In this document: piece after piece, positions 17,216 to 25,652 of the stretch
How positions within the stretch are numbered: the stretch's first letter is position 1
How the letters are laid out: each line of letters starts with the position of its first letter
Source: an uncultured Pelagibacteraceae bacterium
GTDB taxonomy: Bacteria > Pseudomonadota > Alphaproteobacteria > Pelagibacterales > Pelagibacteraceae
Length of the DNA: 64,000 nt
Direction: 5' to 3'
Assembly (NCBI GenBank): GCA_902556265.1
Contig: CACDVM010000001.1
Coordinates: forward strand, 1-64,000
Notes under the pieces: model-generated
What the model saw: the letters and a program-made list of their open reading frames with translations, nothing else
Told to the model about the DNA's origin: nothing
The model's database searches: none
Position numbers and translations under genes: made by a program

Positions 17216-17245
17216 CTTATTTCTTAGTCCTTTAGTTATTTATTA

Positions 17246-17274
17246 TTTATAGAAGTTAATTTCTTTTAGGTGAA
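17246..17274 (-). promoter_or_regulatory. Putative cspA promoter
   Basis: On the minus strand TTCACC (17274-17269) and TATAAA (17251-17246) are separated by exactly 17 bases. This leaves a leader of roughly 25 bases before the cspA ATG, with AAAGGA at 17233-17228. The site lies between the end of tRNA-Phe and cspA. It is supported only by consensus and spacing. Confidence 0.45.
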
Positions 17275-17290
17275 TTTCAAGATATTTTGG

Positions 17291-17365
17291 TGGTGCCTCG
17301 GGAAGGATTCGCACCTCCGACACAAGCCTTTTCAGGGCTCTGCTCTACTCCTGAGCTACCGAGGC
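17291..17365 (-). tRNA. tRNA-Phe (GAA)
   Basis: Acceptor GCCTCGG/CCGAGGC, anticodon stem GAGCC/GGCTT with loop CTGAAAA (anticodon GAA), T-stem GGAGG/CCTTC with one G-T pair, A73 at 17294 and encoded CCA at 17293-17291. The T-loop reads TGCGAAT, so the nearly universal T at position 55 is G. It starts six bases after the infA stop on the same strand and is probably cut from the infA transcript. Confidence 0.94.
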
Positions 17366-17371
17366 AAAAAT

Positions 17372-17587
17372 TTATCCTCTAAAGATTATTCTGCCTTTTG
17401 TAAGATCATAAGGTGTCATTTCAACCGTAACGTTATCACCTTGCAATACTCTAATTCTATTTTTTCTCAACTTACCCGCTGTATGGGCTGTAACGACATG
17501 ACCGTTCTCTAACTTTACTCTAAACATAGCATTTGGTAATAAGTCTGTTACTTTACCTTTAAACTCAAGTAAGTCTTGTTTTGACAA
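17372..17587 (-). CDS. infA: Translation initiation factor IF-1
   Basis: A 71-residue OB-fold factor that blocks the A site during initiation. The segments [34 protein letters not shown] and the ending KGRIIFRG are characteristic. The position after hisD matches Alphaproteobacteria. hisD ends three bases upstream, so infA is at the tail of the murA operon, and tRNA-Phe follows within six bases. Confidence 0.96.
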   Translation of the reverse strand: MSKQDLLEFKGKVTDLLPNAMFRVKLENGHVVTAHTAGKLRKNRIRVLQGDNVTVEMTPYDLTKGRIIFRG

Positions 17588-17590
17588 AAT

Positions 17591-18874
17591 TTAATTTCTC
17601 CTAATTCTTTTTTTTACAGATTGAGCATGTCCTGCCAACCCTTCGTAGTTTGCAAGTGTTATAACTGATGGACCAAGACTTTCAATACCCTTTTTAGATA
17701 AGTTTATGTAGGAAATCCGTTTATAAAATTCGTTCACACTTACTCCACTTGAATATTTTGCTGAACCATTGGTCGGTAATATGTGGTTAGAACCAACATT
17801 ATAATCTGTCATTGCCATTACGGCATATTTTCCTGAGCAAACAGAACCTGCATTTTTAATTTTTGGAATGAATGATTTAAAATTTTTCACATTCAGCTCT
17901 AAATGTTCTGGTGCTATTTTGTTAGAAATTTCAATTATCTTTTTATCGGAACTAATATGCATTAAAATTCCATTATTCATTAAACTTTTTCTTGCTATCA
18001 AAGGTCTTGGACTCTTTTTTAATTGTTTGAAAATTTCGTTTTTTACTTTATCAATCAAAGACTCATTTTTTGAAATCAATATACATTGTGCAAGCTCATC
18101 ATGTTCTGCTTGTGCTATTAAATCACTTGCAATCCATTCTGGATTTGAAAATTTATCACAAACGATAGTAACCTCTGACGGTCCTGCGGTCATTCCCTCA
18201 ATTCCAACATCGCCAAAAACTTCTTTTTTAGCAGCTGCAACATATCTATTACCTGGGCCGACAATTTTATTTACTTTTTTAATTTTCTTTGTTCCATAAG
18301 CAACAGCTGCAATCGCAGAAGGGCCGCCTATAGAATAAATTTCTTTAATTTTACATTTACGCGCTGCATATAATACTGCTGGATTTTGTTTTCCTTTAAA
18401 TCCAGGATTAATCATAACAATTCTTTTAACACCCGCAACAATTGCTGGAATAGCATTCATTAAAACACTTGATGGATATGAAACTGTTGAACCAGGAACA
18501 TAAATTGCAACAGAATCTAGAGGGGTATATTTATACTCAAGTTTATTCTTATATTTATCAACATAAGAGATATTTTTAAATTTTTGAAGGGAGTGAAATT
18601 TATAAATTCTATTGTATGCTATATCAATTGCTTGCATCACTTTTTTATCAAGTGATTTTATTAAATTGGAAACCTTTTTTTTAGAGGGTACGATTACAGT
18701 ATTTTGATTAAATTTTTTTTCATATCTTTTTAAAGCTTTATCTCCATTTATTTTAATATCTTTAATAATTCTTGAAACTGAAACTGAATTAAATTGTACT
18801 TTTTTTTTTCTTTGTAAAAGTAAATTATTCAAATTTTTTTCAAAATTTTTACTTCTGCTTTTTAATATTTTCAT
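17591..18874 (-). CDS. hisD: Histidinol dehydrogenase
   Basis: Zinc enzyme performing the last two oxidations of histidine synthesis with NAD. The signature region PGNRYVAAAKKEVFGDVGI, the following MTAGPSEV, the zinc-site AEHDE and the catalytic PEHLEL are present in 427 residues. It overlaps the DUF2948 gene by four bases. It is separated from hisG/hisZ by cspA and tRNA-Phe, so histidine synthesis is split over at least two transcripts here. Confidence 0.96.
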   Translation of the reverse strand: MKILKSRSKNFEKNLNNLLLQRKKKVQFNSVSVSRIIKDIKINGDKALKRYEKKFNQNTVIVPSKKKVSNLIKSLDKKVMQAIDIAYNRIYKFHSLQKFKNISYVDKYKNKLEYKYTPLDSVAIYVPGSTVSYPSSVLMNAIPAIVAGVKRIVMINPGFKGKQNPAVLYAARKCKIKEIYSIGGPSAIAAVAYGTKKIKKVNKIVGPGNRYVAAAKKEVFGDVGIEGMTAGPSEVTIVCDKFSNPEWIASDLIAQAEHDELAQCILISKNESLIDKVKNEIFKQLKKSPRPLIARKSLMNNGILMHISSDKKIIEISNKIAPEHLELNVKNFKSFIPKIKNAGSVCSGKYAVMAMTDYNVGSNHILPTNGSAKYSSGVSVNEFYKRISYINLSKKGIESLGPSVITLANYEGLAGHAQSVKKRIRRN

Positions 18875-19272
18875 AAGTCTTTTATCTCACTCTGATCCTC
18901 TAGTCTTACTTCAATCGCCTCTGTAGTTAAAGCAATATGAGAATTTTTGTTAAAAATTAAATTAATCTCATAATCATCTTTATTTTTCAAATAATTTATA
19001 GCTATTAATTCTAAAACTAATTTTTTATTTTTCTGATCAATGTTTTTAGATTTTACTTTATCAACAAAATCAAACCTACAAATACTATTAACTTTTATAT
19101 CACCTTGATCTGTTTCAATTTTAGTACGTTCAATAGATATTAAAAAAACTTTATTGGAAGCAAGATATTTTATATCAGTTATCTTAACTTTTGCTCCTGC
19201 AGTGCATGCTGAGATCATTTGTAAACCTTCATTATCTGTAGCAATAATTTGAGCTAAATATTTTTTATCCAT
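18871..19272 (-). CDS. DUF2948 family protein
   Basis: A 133-residue protein of unknown function that lies between murA and hisD throughout Alphaproteobacteria. The opening, AQIIATDNEGLQMISACTAGAKVKITDI, fits the family start (a statement of action on later-named 'DUF2948' proteins recognised from memory). No signal peptide, membrane helix or catalytic motif is seen. It overlaps murA by eight bases and hisD by four, so the three genes are translated together. The constant position is the only hint of a role. Confidence 0.8.
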   Translation of the reverse strand: MDKKYLAQIIATDNEGLQMISACTAGAKVKITDIKYLASNKVFLISIERTKIETDQGDIKVNSICRFDFVDKVKSKNIDQKNKKLVLELIAINYLKNKDDYEINLIFNKNSHIALTTEAIEVRLEDQSEIKDL

Positions 19273-20521
19273 TAATTCTTCTTATCTTAGCGCCAACTTT
19301 TTGTAATTTTTTTTCAATATTTTCATATCCACGATCTAAGTGATAAATTCTATTAATTATAGATTTTCCTTTTGCGTTTAATGCTGCGAGAATTAGTGAG
19401 ACTGAAGCCCTCAAATCAGTTGCCATAAGTTCGGCCGCAGCAAATTTGGTATTCCCTTGAATAGAAGCTTTGTTTCCATTTATTGAAATCTGAGCCCCCA
19501 TTCTATTCAACTCTGAAACGTGCATAAATCTATTTTCAAAAATATCCTCTTTAATTAAAGACGTTTTATTTGCCTTGCATAATAAAACCATAATCTGAGC
19601 TTGTAAATCTGTTGGAAATCCTGGATAGGGTGATGTTTTAATATTCATACTTTTGATTTTTTTATTTCCAATAATATGAATTTCATCTTTTCTAATATTA
19701 ATTTTTGCACCTATCTTTTTTAAAAGATTGATTTCAGTTCGCATGATTTTTGGTATTACATTTTTAATCTTCAAGTTTCCTTCAGTGACTGCTGCTGCAA
19801 TTAGATAAGTGCCAGCTTCAATTCTATCAAACATTACAGAATATGTTTCTTCGTTAATTTCACTTACTCCAACAATTTTAAGAGAACGCTTAGATATCCA
19901 TTTAATATTACATCCAACTGTAATTAAAAAATTAATTAAATCTGTTATTTCAGGCTCAATAGCGCAATTACTTAAAGTAGTAGTACCCTTTGCTAAACTT
20001 GCAGCAATTATCAAATTTTCTGTAGCCCCAACTGAAATTTTTGAAAAACGAATTTTACATCCAATCAAACCATTTGGTGCGGTTGCATGCACATAGCCTT
20101 GGATAATTTTATATTTTACACCAAGTTTTGATAAAGCTTTCAAATGAATGTCTACAGGCCTAGTGCCAATAGCACACCCACCAGGGAGTGAAACTTTTGC
20201 ATAACCAAATTTAGCAAGTAAAGGTCCAAGAACCAATATTCCAGCACGCATAGTTTTAACTAAATTATATGAAGCAAATTTTTTATTTTGTCTTGAATTA
20301 TCTATGACCAATTTTTTTTTTTTAAATTTTATTTTTGAACCTAGGGATTGAAGTAAATTAATCATAGTTTCAATATCTTTAACCTTTGGAAGATTGTTTA
20401 AATAAACTTTTTTTCGAGATAATAATGTAGATGCCAAGATAGGTAATGAGGCATTTTTTGAACCCGAAATATTTATTTGTCCTCTGAGCTTATTTGCTCC
20501 TAGGACCTCTAATTTTTGCAT
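19265..20521 (-). CDS. murA: UDP-N-acetylglucosamine 1-carboxyvinyltransferase
   Basis: First committed step of peptidoglycan synthesis, transferring enolpyruvate from PEP. The 418-residue protein has the SGSKNAS active-site start (Lys22, Asn23), the reactive cysteine Cys116 in GGCAIGTRPVDIH (the residue attacked by fosfomycin), GATENLI, and FPTDLQAQ. It is a paralogue in fold of the aroA product at 868. dcd ends three bases upstream, and DUF2948 overlaps downstream. Confidence 0.96.
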   Translation of the reverse strand: MQKLEVLGANKLRGQINISGSKNASLPILASTLLSRKKVYLNNLPKVKDIETMINLLQSLGSKIKFKKKKLVIDNSRQNKKFASYNLVKTMRAGILVLGPLLAKFGYAKVSLPGGCAIGTRPVDIHLKALSKLGVKYKIIQGYVHATAPNGLIGCKIRFSKISVGATENLIIAASLAKGTTTLSNCAIEPEITDLINFLITVGCNIKWISKRSLKIVGVSEINEETYSVMFDRIEAGTYLIAAAVTEGNLKIKNVIPKIMRTEINLLKKIGAKINIRKDEIHIIGNKKIKSMNIKTSPYPGFPTDLQAQIMVLLCKANKTSLIKEDIFENRFMHVSELNRMGAQISINGNKASIQGNTKFAAAELMATDLRASVSLILAALNAKGKSIINRIYHLDRGYENIEKKLQKVGAKIRRING

Positions 20522-20523
20522 GA

Positions 20524-21078
20524 TTACACTTTGGGTAAAGTTACACCAGTTTGACCCATATACTTTCCATTTCTATCAGCATAAGTCACCTCTGGTTTTT
20601 CATTTCCTTTTAAAAAAATAAATTGTGCAACACCCTCATTTGCATAAATTTTAGCAGGAAGTGGAGTGGTATTAGAAAATTCTAAAGTCACATATCCCTC
20701 CCATCCGGGTTCTAAAGGAGTAACATTTACTATAATTCCACATCTCGCATAAGTGGATTTTCCTAGGCAAACTACTAAAACATCATTAGGAATTTTAAAT
20801 TTTTCTATCGTTCTAGCTAATACAAATGAATTTGGAGGAATAATACATTCTAAAGTATTTTTTGTTACAAAGTTAGATGATTTAAAATTTTTAGGATCAA
20901 CGATTTCAGAATTCACATTCGTGAATATTTTAAACTCGTCTGATACTCTAGCATCATAACCAAAAGATGAAAGGCCGTATGAAATACTGTTTCCTCTAAT
21001 TTGTTTTTCCTCAAAAGGAGAAATCATATCTTGTTCGTTAGACATTTTTCTTATCCATTTATCTGATAAAACTGACAT
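20524..21078 (-). CDS. dcd: dCTP deaminase
   Basis: Converts dCTP to dUTP as a source of dTTP. The 184-residue trimer-forming protein shows [26 protein letters not shown], the [10 protein letters not shown] active-site region, [17 protein letters not shown] and NEGVAQF with its catalytic Glu. The C-terminal [12 protein letters not shown] is typical. It probably shares a transcript with murA, three bases downstream. Confidence 0.95.
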   Translation of the reverse strand: MSVLSDKWIRKMSNEQDMISPFEEKQIRGNSISYGLSSFGYDARVSDEFKIFTNVNSEIVDPKNFKSSNFVTKNTLECIIPPNSFVLARTIEKFKIPNDVLVVCLGKSTYARCGIIVNVTPLEPGWEGYVTLEFSNTTPLPAKIYANEGVAQFIFLKGNEKPEVTYADRNGKYMGQTGVTLPKV

Positions 21079-21081
21079 AAT

Positions 21082-21183
21082 TTATTTTTTTTTCTTTTTA
21101 TTTTTTTTTTGAAATAATTTTCTTTTTTTTAAATTTTTTCTTAATGCTAAGCTTAAACGCTCATTTTTATCTTTTGATATCAT
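21082..21183 (-). CDS. Small basic protein (33 residues)
   Basis: The frame starts at ATG 21183 inside an ATGA overlap with the stop of the 66-residue gene and ends at TAA 21082. The sequence reads NERLSLALRKNLKKRKLFQ and then almost only lysine. The pattern (alternating Leu and basic residues, then RRK) resembles short alphaproteobacterial proteins I recall near such genes, but this is from memory. Coupled start and arrangement argue for a real gene; low complexity argues for caution. Confidence 0.5.
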   Translation of the reverse strand: MISKDKNERLSLALRKNLKKRKLFQKKNKKKKK

Positions 21184-21380
21184 TCTTTGTTTGGATTGGT
21201 AAGAAAATCTAAAGTTATTGGTTTTGAAGCATCGAGAGTTTTATTTTGAAGTTCTTCTTTTTTTGGACCCTCTTTCGCTAATCTTTTTGCTTTTTTTTCT
21301 GCAAGTTTTTTTTCTCTTTTAGCTTGCTTCTCCATTAGTTTTGCACTTTTTGTAGATTTATAATCGTAATGAATGCCCAT
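21180..21380 (-). CDS. Lysine-rich hypothetical protein (66 residues)
   Basis: No known domain. Residues 10-40 form a charged helix rich in Lys, Glu and Ala (KQAKREKKLAEKKAKRLAKEG), followed by a short less charged tail ending DFLTNPNKE. No signal peptide or membrane helix. Such a helix could bind nucleic acid, but nothing shows this. It is the first gene of the minus-strand run that continues with the 33-residue frame, dcd and murA, and it is divergent from tRNA-Thr. Confidence 0.7.
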   Translation of the reverse strand: MGIHYDYKSTKSAKLMEKQAKREKKLAEKKAKRLAKEGPKKEELQNKTLDASKPITLDFLTNPNKE

Positions 21381-21443
21381 AAAATTTCCTTAGATAGATA
21401 TAAATCATATTAATCAAAAAATTAAGGCAATAATTTGAAAAAA

Positions 21444-21466
21444 GTGCTTTATAATTAAAAAAGCAC
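21444..21466 (+). promoter_or_regulatory. Putative -10 region of tRNA-Thr inside an inverted repeat
   Basis: TATAAT lies at 21450-21455, 25 bases before the first base of tRNA-Thr. It is enclosed by GTGCTTT (21444-21450) and AAAGCAC (21460-21466). No -35 element is seen at 17 bases. The repeat may be an operator or may be chance in A+T-rich DNA. Confidence 0.3.
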
Positions 21467-21480
21467 AATTAATGATAATT

Positions 21481-21554
21481 GCTCCTGTGGTTAAATGGTA
21501 TAACAAGTCCTTGGTAAGGACTAGTTCCCTGGTCAGTACAGGGTGGGAGCACCA
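21481..21554 (+). tRNA. tRNA-Thr (GGT)
   Basis: Acceptor GCTCCTG/TGGGAGC, D-stem GTTA/TAAC, anticodon stem AGTCC/GGACT with loop TTGGTAA (anticodon GGT), T-stem CCCTG/CAGGG, A73 at 21551 and encoded CCA at 21552-21554. All stems pair, so the gene looks functional. The T-loop reads GTCAGTA: T54 is G and A58 is G, while T55 and C56 are kept. The VTT gene converges on it and stops three bases beyond CCA. Confidence 0.9.
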
Positions 21555-21557
21555 ATA

Positions 21558-22280
21558 CTACTTGCTATAAAATATTTTTCTTAAAAAAATTGTAATTAAA
21601 AGCAAACAGATAAATACAATTATAGGTATATAAATATCTGGAGAGCCAATCATATCAGTAATTGTTGGTGCCTGAAGATTTTTTTCAATAATTTTGTCTA
21701 ATCCATTTCCTATCGAACAGACTAAAAAAATTTGTGGAAGTGTGCCTACTAAAGTTGCCCAAAAAAAGTTGGATGATCTTACGTTAAAAATACAAGGTAA
21801 TACGTTTGATAAAACAAAAGGTATTCCTCCGATAAACCTGTAAATTAATAAATAAACAAATTCTGATTTTTTAAATTTAGACTCAAGTGACTGAAACTTA
21901 TTCAAAAATTTTTTTTTTATTAAATCTCTTAAATAATAATTAGCAAAAATATAAACACATGTTGCGCCTATAGCCATTCCGATTACTAAAAAGATTGTTC
22001 CAAGCCATTTGCCAAAAATAAAGCCAGCAAAAATAGCTAATGGTGAAACAAATCCTGCTGCTAATATCCAAATAATCACAAAGAAAATAAAAATGATTGA
22101 AAGTATAAATAAATTTGACTGTTTTAGTTCAAAAAAATAATCTCTATTATTTTTGATAAAATCATAACTGGTTATTTCTTGGAAAGAAAATTTTGAGAAA
22201 AAAAAATATAAAAAAAGTCCAACAAAAATGATATAAAACAATCCTATAAAAATTTTAATTTTATTAGCTTTTTCCATCAA
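21558..22280 (-). CDS. TVP38/TMEM64 (VTT, DedA-like) membrane protein
   Basis: A 240-residue inner-membrane protein with about six hydrophobic helices, at roughly 8-28, 53-73, 76-90, 95-115, 165-190 and 215-235. The VTT signature is recognisable: a G-rich re-entrant stretch (FAGFIFGKWLGTIFLVIGMAIGA split over two helices) and RFIGGIPFVLSNVLP. Family members are linked to lipid scrambling or membrane homeostasis, but the substrate here is unknown. It is divergent from rpmH and ends against tRNA-Thr. Confidence 0.82.
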   Translation of the reverse strand: MMEKANKIKIFIGLFYIIFVGLFLYFFFSKFSFQEITSYDFIKNNRDYFFELKQSNLFILSIIFIFFVIIWILAAGFVSPLAIFAGFIFGKWLGTIFLVIGMAIGATCVYIFANYYLRDLIKKKFLNKFQSLESKFKKSEFVYLLIYRFIGGIPFVLSNVLPCIFNVRSSNFFWATLVGTLPQIFLVCSIGNGLDKIIEKNLQAPTITDMIGSPDIYIPIIVFICLLLITIFLRKIFYSK

Positions 22281-22306
22281 TTATAATAATTATACCAATC
22301 TTCTAT

Positions 22307-22335
22307 TTGCTATTTATATATTTAATTACTATAAA
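22307..22335 (+). promoter_or_regulatory. Putative rpmH promoter
   Basis: TTGCTA (22307-22312) and TATAAA (22330-22335) are separated by exactly 17 bases, and would start transcription about 25 bases before the rpmH ATG. It lies in the only gap between the VTT gene and rpmH. Supported by consensus and spacing only. Confidence 0.5.
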
Positions 22336-22367
22336 GAGCAAAATTTAATAAAAATTTAACCGCATTT

Positions 22368-22508
22368 ATGAAAAGAACGTATCAACCATCTAAAATAAAA
22401 AGAGCTCGAAAACATGGTTTTAGATCTAAAATGAAAACTAAAGGTGGGAAAAAACTTCTAGCTAGAAGACGTGCTCGAGGACGTAAATCATTAACTGTAT
22501 CTGGCTAA
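22368..22508 (+). CDS. rpmH: 50S ribosomal protein L34
   Basis: A 46-residue, very basic protein of the large subunit. The start [19 protein letters not shown] and the ending [14 protein letters not shown] are unmistakable. The stop TAA is at 22506-22508 and rnpA starts three bases later. It begins the rpmH-rnpA-yidD-yidC operon. Confidence 0.97.
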   Translation: MKRTYQPSKIKRARKHGFRSKMKTKGGKKLLARRRARGRKSLTVSG

Positions 22509-22511
22509 TCA

Positions 22512-22853
22512 ATGAAAAGCAAAATACTTGCTCTTTCTAAAAATGAAGATTTCAAAAATTTGTTAAAAAAGAAAAAAGTTTCAAACAAATATGCTACAAT
22601 ATACTTTGGTAATTTGAATTTCAAAAATAATAAAAAGTTGAATATCTCATTTTCTGTTAAGAGAAAAATTGGAAATGCTGTTAATAGGAATAAAATAAAA
22701 AGAAGGTTAAGAAATATTATGAATGATGCAGTTAAAAAAATATCAATAAATCTTAATTTTTCTTTTCTTGTTATTGCTAAATCAACTATGTTAAACAGTG
22801 ATTTTAAAAATATTAAAGAAACTTTATTTCAAGAATTTGAAAAGATAAAATAA
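22512..22853 (+). CDS. rnpA: Ribonuclease P protein component
   Basis: Protein cofactor of RNase P, needed for 5' maturation of tRNAs such as the four in this window. The 113 residues include the conserved basic helix [14 protein letters not shown] and the central strands ([15 protein letters not shown]). Length is normal. It shares a base with yidD at its stop. Confidence 0.94.
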   Translation: MKSKILALSKNEDFKNLLKKKKVSNKYATIYFGNLNFKNNKKLNISFSVKRKIGNAVNRNKIKRRLRNIMNDAVKKISINLNFSFLVIAKSTMLNSDFKNIKETLFQEFEKIK

Positions 22854-23104
22854 TGAATTTCTCAATTTTCATATTAATCAAATTAATTAAATTCTATCAG
22901 TTTTTAATTAGTCCCTTATTAGGTCAATCTTGTAGATATCTCCCAACTTGTTCTGAATATAGTATTGATGCATTAAAAACTTATGGTTTTTTAAAAGGTT
23001 CATATTTAAGTTTAAAAAGGATTTTATCCTGTCATCCAATTAAATTTTTAGGTGGGGGTGATGGTTTCGATCCTGTCGATAAGAATTTAAAGGTTAAAAA
23101 ATAA
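22853..23104 (+). CDS. yidD: Membrane protein insertion efficiency factor YidD
   Basis: An 83-residue membrane-associated protein that helps YidC insert membrane proteins. The family signature [18 protein letters not shown] with its cysteines and [18 protein letters not shown] is present. It overlaps rnpA and yidC by one base each (TAATG-type junctions), giving tight coupling. Confidence 0.95.
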   Translation: MNFSIFILIKLIKFYQFLISPLLGQSCRYLPTCSEYSIDALKTYGFLKGSYLSLKRILSCHPIKFLGGGDGFDPVDKNLKVKK

Positions 23105-24786
23105 TGGATTCCAAAAATGTCATAGCTGCTATTGCTTTATCATCAGCCGTGATTGTTTTGTATTCATTATTTTTTATACCAGAACAACCAACATCAAAGC
23201 AAAATTTGTCTGAAAAAAATAAAATTGAAAAAAATACTGACACACCAGACATAGATGAAAAAGAAAATCTAGTTCAAATCTCTAGAGAAGATGCTTTAAA
23301 AGAAAATAAAAGGGTTCAATTTGAGAATGAAAATATAATCGGTTCAATTTCCTTAAAAGGTGCAACGATAGATGATTTAACTTTTAAAAATTATAAAGTC
23401 AGTCTTGATAATAATAAAAAGGTAACGCTTCTTTCTCCCAGAAATATTGAAGAGGGTTATTTGATTGAAAGTGGTTTTGCAACAACAGACAAAAATATTG
23501 ATGTTCCTAATTCAAAAACAATTTGGACAATAAAAGGAAATAATAAATTAACTGAAGGATCTCCAATAAGATTATATTGGAGTAATGAACAAGGTGTTTC
23601 ATTTGAAAAAGAAATTTCTTTAGATGATAAGTTTTTATTTACTATTAAACAAAAGATAATCAATTCAACTAATAAGGAATATGATTTTTACTCTTATGGT
23701 CAAATAATAAGGAATAAAATTCCAGAAGATATTTCAAACTTTTATATTCTTCATGAGGGTCCTATTGCTACTCTTGATGATGAGCTAATTGAGGAAGATT
23801 ATGATGATATTCAAGATCAAAAGTTTTCTAAAACTGCCAAAAAAGGATGGCTTGGTGTTGGTGATAAGTATTATATTGCTTCTATAATTCCTCCAAAAGA
23901 TAGAGAATTTAAAACTACTTTTGATTATAAAAATAAGTTTAGAGCAAATTTTATTACGACTGAGCCTAATGAATTAAGTAAAAATGGCACTATAGAAGAC
24001 AAGCTTCAGGTAATTGTTGCGGCAAAAAGAGTAGAAGTCATTGATGGTTATGCTAAGTCTTTAGAAATAGATAAGTTTGATTTAGTAATTGATTGGGGTT
24101 TTCTTTATTTTATAACAAAGCCATTATTTTTTGGAATAGATTATTTCTTCAAACTTTTAGGTAATTATGGTTTAGCAATTATAGCTATAACAATTTGTAT
24201 TCGATTAGCTTTTTTTCCATTAGCAAATTTTTCATTTAGAAGTATGGCAAAAATGAAAGCTCTCCAACCAGAAATGGTTAGGCTTAAAGAGCTTCACAAG
24301 GATGATAAAATGAAATTACAACAGGAAATGATGGCACTGTACAAAAAAGAAAAAGTTAATCCAATGTCAGGATGTTTACCAATTTTGGTGCAGATACCAG
24401 TATTTTTTGCTTTGTACAAAGTTTTGTTTGTAACGATTGAAATGAGACAAATGCCATTTTATGGATGGATTAAAGATTTGTCTGAAAGAGATCCTACAAG
24501 TATATTTAATTTATTTGGCCTGTTACCATATGACGTTCCATCATTCTTAGTTATTGGAGCGTGGCCTGTTGCGATGGGAGTTTCAATGTGGATTCAACAA
24601 AAATTAAATCCTGCACCTACAGATGCTATGCAAGCAAAAATATTTATGTTTTTTCCACTTTTCTTAACTGTAATACTTGCTCCATTCCCAAGTGGACTAG
24701 TTATTTATTGGACAGTAAATAATATTTTAACTATGGCTCAACAATTATTCATCATGAAGCGAACAACAGTTAAAACTGTAACTTAA
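23104..24786 (+). CDS. yidC: Membrane protein insertase YidC
   Basis: Inserts and folds inner-membrane proteins, alone or with Sec. The 560-residue protein has an N-terminal helix (about 6-22), a large periplasmic beta domain (about 60-320) and the C-terminal insertase core: IRLAFFPLANFSFRSMAKM with the conserved Arg, a charged cytoplasmic hairpin, NPMSGCLPILVQIPVFFALY, and two final helices ending LTMAQQLFIMKR. argB follows with a one-base overlap; engB, which often comes next in Alphaproteobacteria, is absent. Confidence 0.96.
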   Translation: MDSKNVIAAIALSSAVIVLYSLFFIPEQPTSKQNLSEKNKIEKNTDTPDIDEKENLVQISREDALKENKRVQFENENIIGSISLKGATIDDLTFKNYKVSLDNNKKVTLLSPRNIEEGYLIESGFATTDKNIDVPNSKTIWTIKGNNKLTEGSPIRLYWSNEQGVSFEKEISLDDKFLFTIKQKIINSTNKEYDFYSYGQIIRNKIPEDISNFYILHEGPIATLDDELIEEDYDDIQDQKFSKTAKKGWLGVGDKYYIASIIPPKDREFKTTFDYKNKFRANFITTEPNELSKNGTIEDKLQVIVAAKRVEVIDGYAKSLEIDKFDLVIDWGFLYFITKPLFFGIDYFFKLLGNYGLAIIAITICIRLAFFPLANFSFRSMAKMKALQPEMVRLKELHKDDKMKLQQEMMALYKKEKVNPMSGCLPILVQIPVFFALYKVLFVTIEMRQMPFYGWIKDLSERDPTSIFNLFGLLPYDVPSFLVIGAWPVAMGVSMWIQQKLNPAPTDAMQAKIFMFFPLFLTVILAPFPSGLVIYWTVNNILTMAQQLFIMKRTTVKTVT

Positions 24787-25652
24787 TGTCAAAGATTACA
24801 GAGGAAGAAATTCAAAAAATCTTACCAGAGAAAGGTCCTTCTTTTGAAGAAGTAAAAAATTATTTAGAAAAATATAACAATGAATATATAGTTATTAAAT
24901 GTGGTGGTAGTGTTTTAGTTGATCAAGATTTATTTAATAATTTCATCAATGACATTTCAATACTAAATAAATTAGGCTTTATCCCTATTATAATTCATGG
25001 GGGTGGTAAAAGAATATCAGTCAAATTAAATGAGGCAGGAATTAAAAGTAATTTTATAAATGGATTAAGAGTTACAGATGAAAAGTCTATAAATATTGTT
25101 GAGGAAGTTTTAAACACTTTTAATAAAGAAATAACTAATGCACTTAAGAATAATGGCTGTGATAGTCAAGGAATAACAAATAAACAAAAAAATATTTTAG
25201 TAGTTGAACAAGAAAATAATAAACTTGGTTATGTTGGCACTCCAAAAGAAATTAACCAATCGACTATTGAGCTAATAGTAAAAGAGAAAAAGGTACCCGT
25301 TATAGCTCCTTTAGGATTAGATAAAAATAATAAAGTTTTTAATATAAATGCTGACACAGCTGCTGGCGCTATCGCAAAAAAACTTAATGCTAGAAGACTA
25401 ATTATAATGAGTGATGTTGAGGGTGTTTTGGATAATAACAAAAAGTTAATATCAGAAATTAATACTGATAAAATTAACGAATTAATAAGTAACAAAACTA
25501 TAAGTGGTGGAATGATTCCAAAAATTAAAAACTGTCTAGATGTTGCAACTAATGGAGTTAAAGGGGTTTGTATTATAGATGGACGCTTAGATCATTCAAT
25601 TTTGTTTGAGCTACTTTCAGATAAAGGATCGGGGACACTAATAAGATTATGA
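24786..25652 (+). CDS. argB: Acetylglutamate kinase
   Basis: Second step of arginine synthesis, phosphorylating N-acetylglutamate. The 288-residue protein has KCGGSVL and HGGGKRIS at the phosphate sites, GLRVTDE, NINADTAAGAIA and the ending SGGMIPKI. The N-terminal helix region (LEKYNNEY) resembles arginine-feedback forms, but inhibition is not proven. It overlaps yidC by one base and the following HAD gene by four. Confidence 0.95.
   Translation: MSKITEEEIQKILPEKGPSFEEVKNYLEKYNNEYIVIKCGGSVLVDQDLFNNFINDISILNKLGFIPIIIHGGGKRISVKLNEAGIKSNFINGLRVTDEKSINIVEEVLNTFNKEITNALKNNGCDSQGITNKQKNILVVEQENNKLGYVGTPKEINQSTIELIVKEKKVPVIAPLGLDKNNKVFNINADTAAGAIAKKLNARRLIIMSDVEGVLDNNKKLISEINTDKINELISNKTISGGMIPKIKNCLDVATNGVKGVCIIDGRLDHSILFELLSDKGSGTLIRL

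Noticed and set aside
17868-18299. A 143-codon plus-strand frame opposite hisD
   Set aside because: Complete overlap with strongly conserved hisD motifs; the antisense frame shows no domain.
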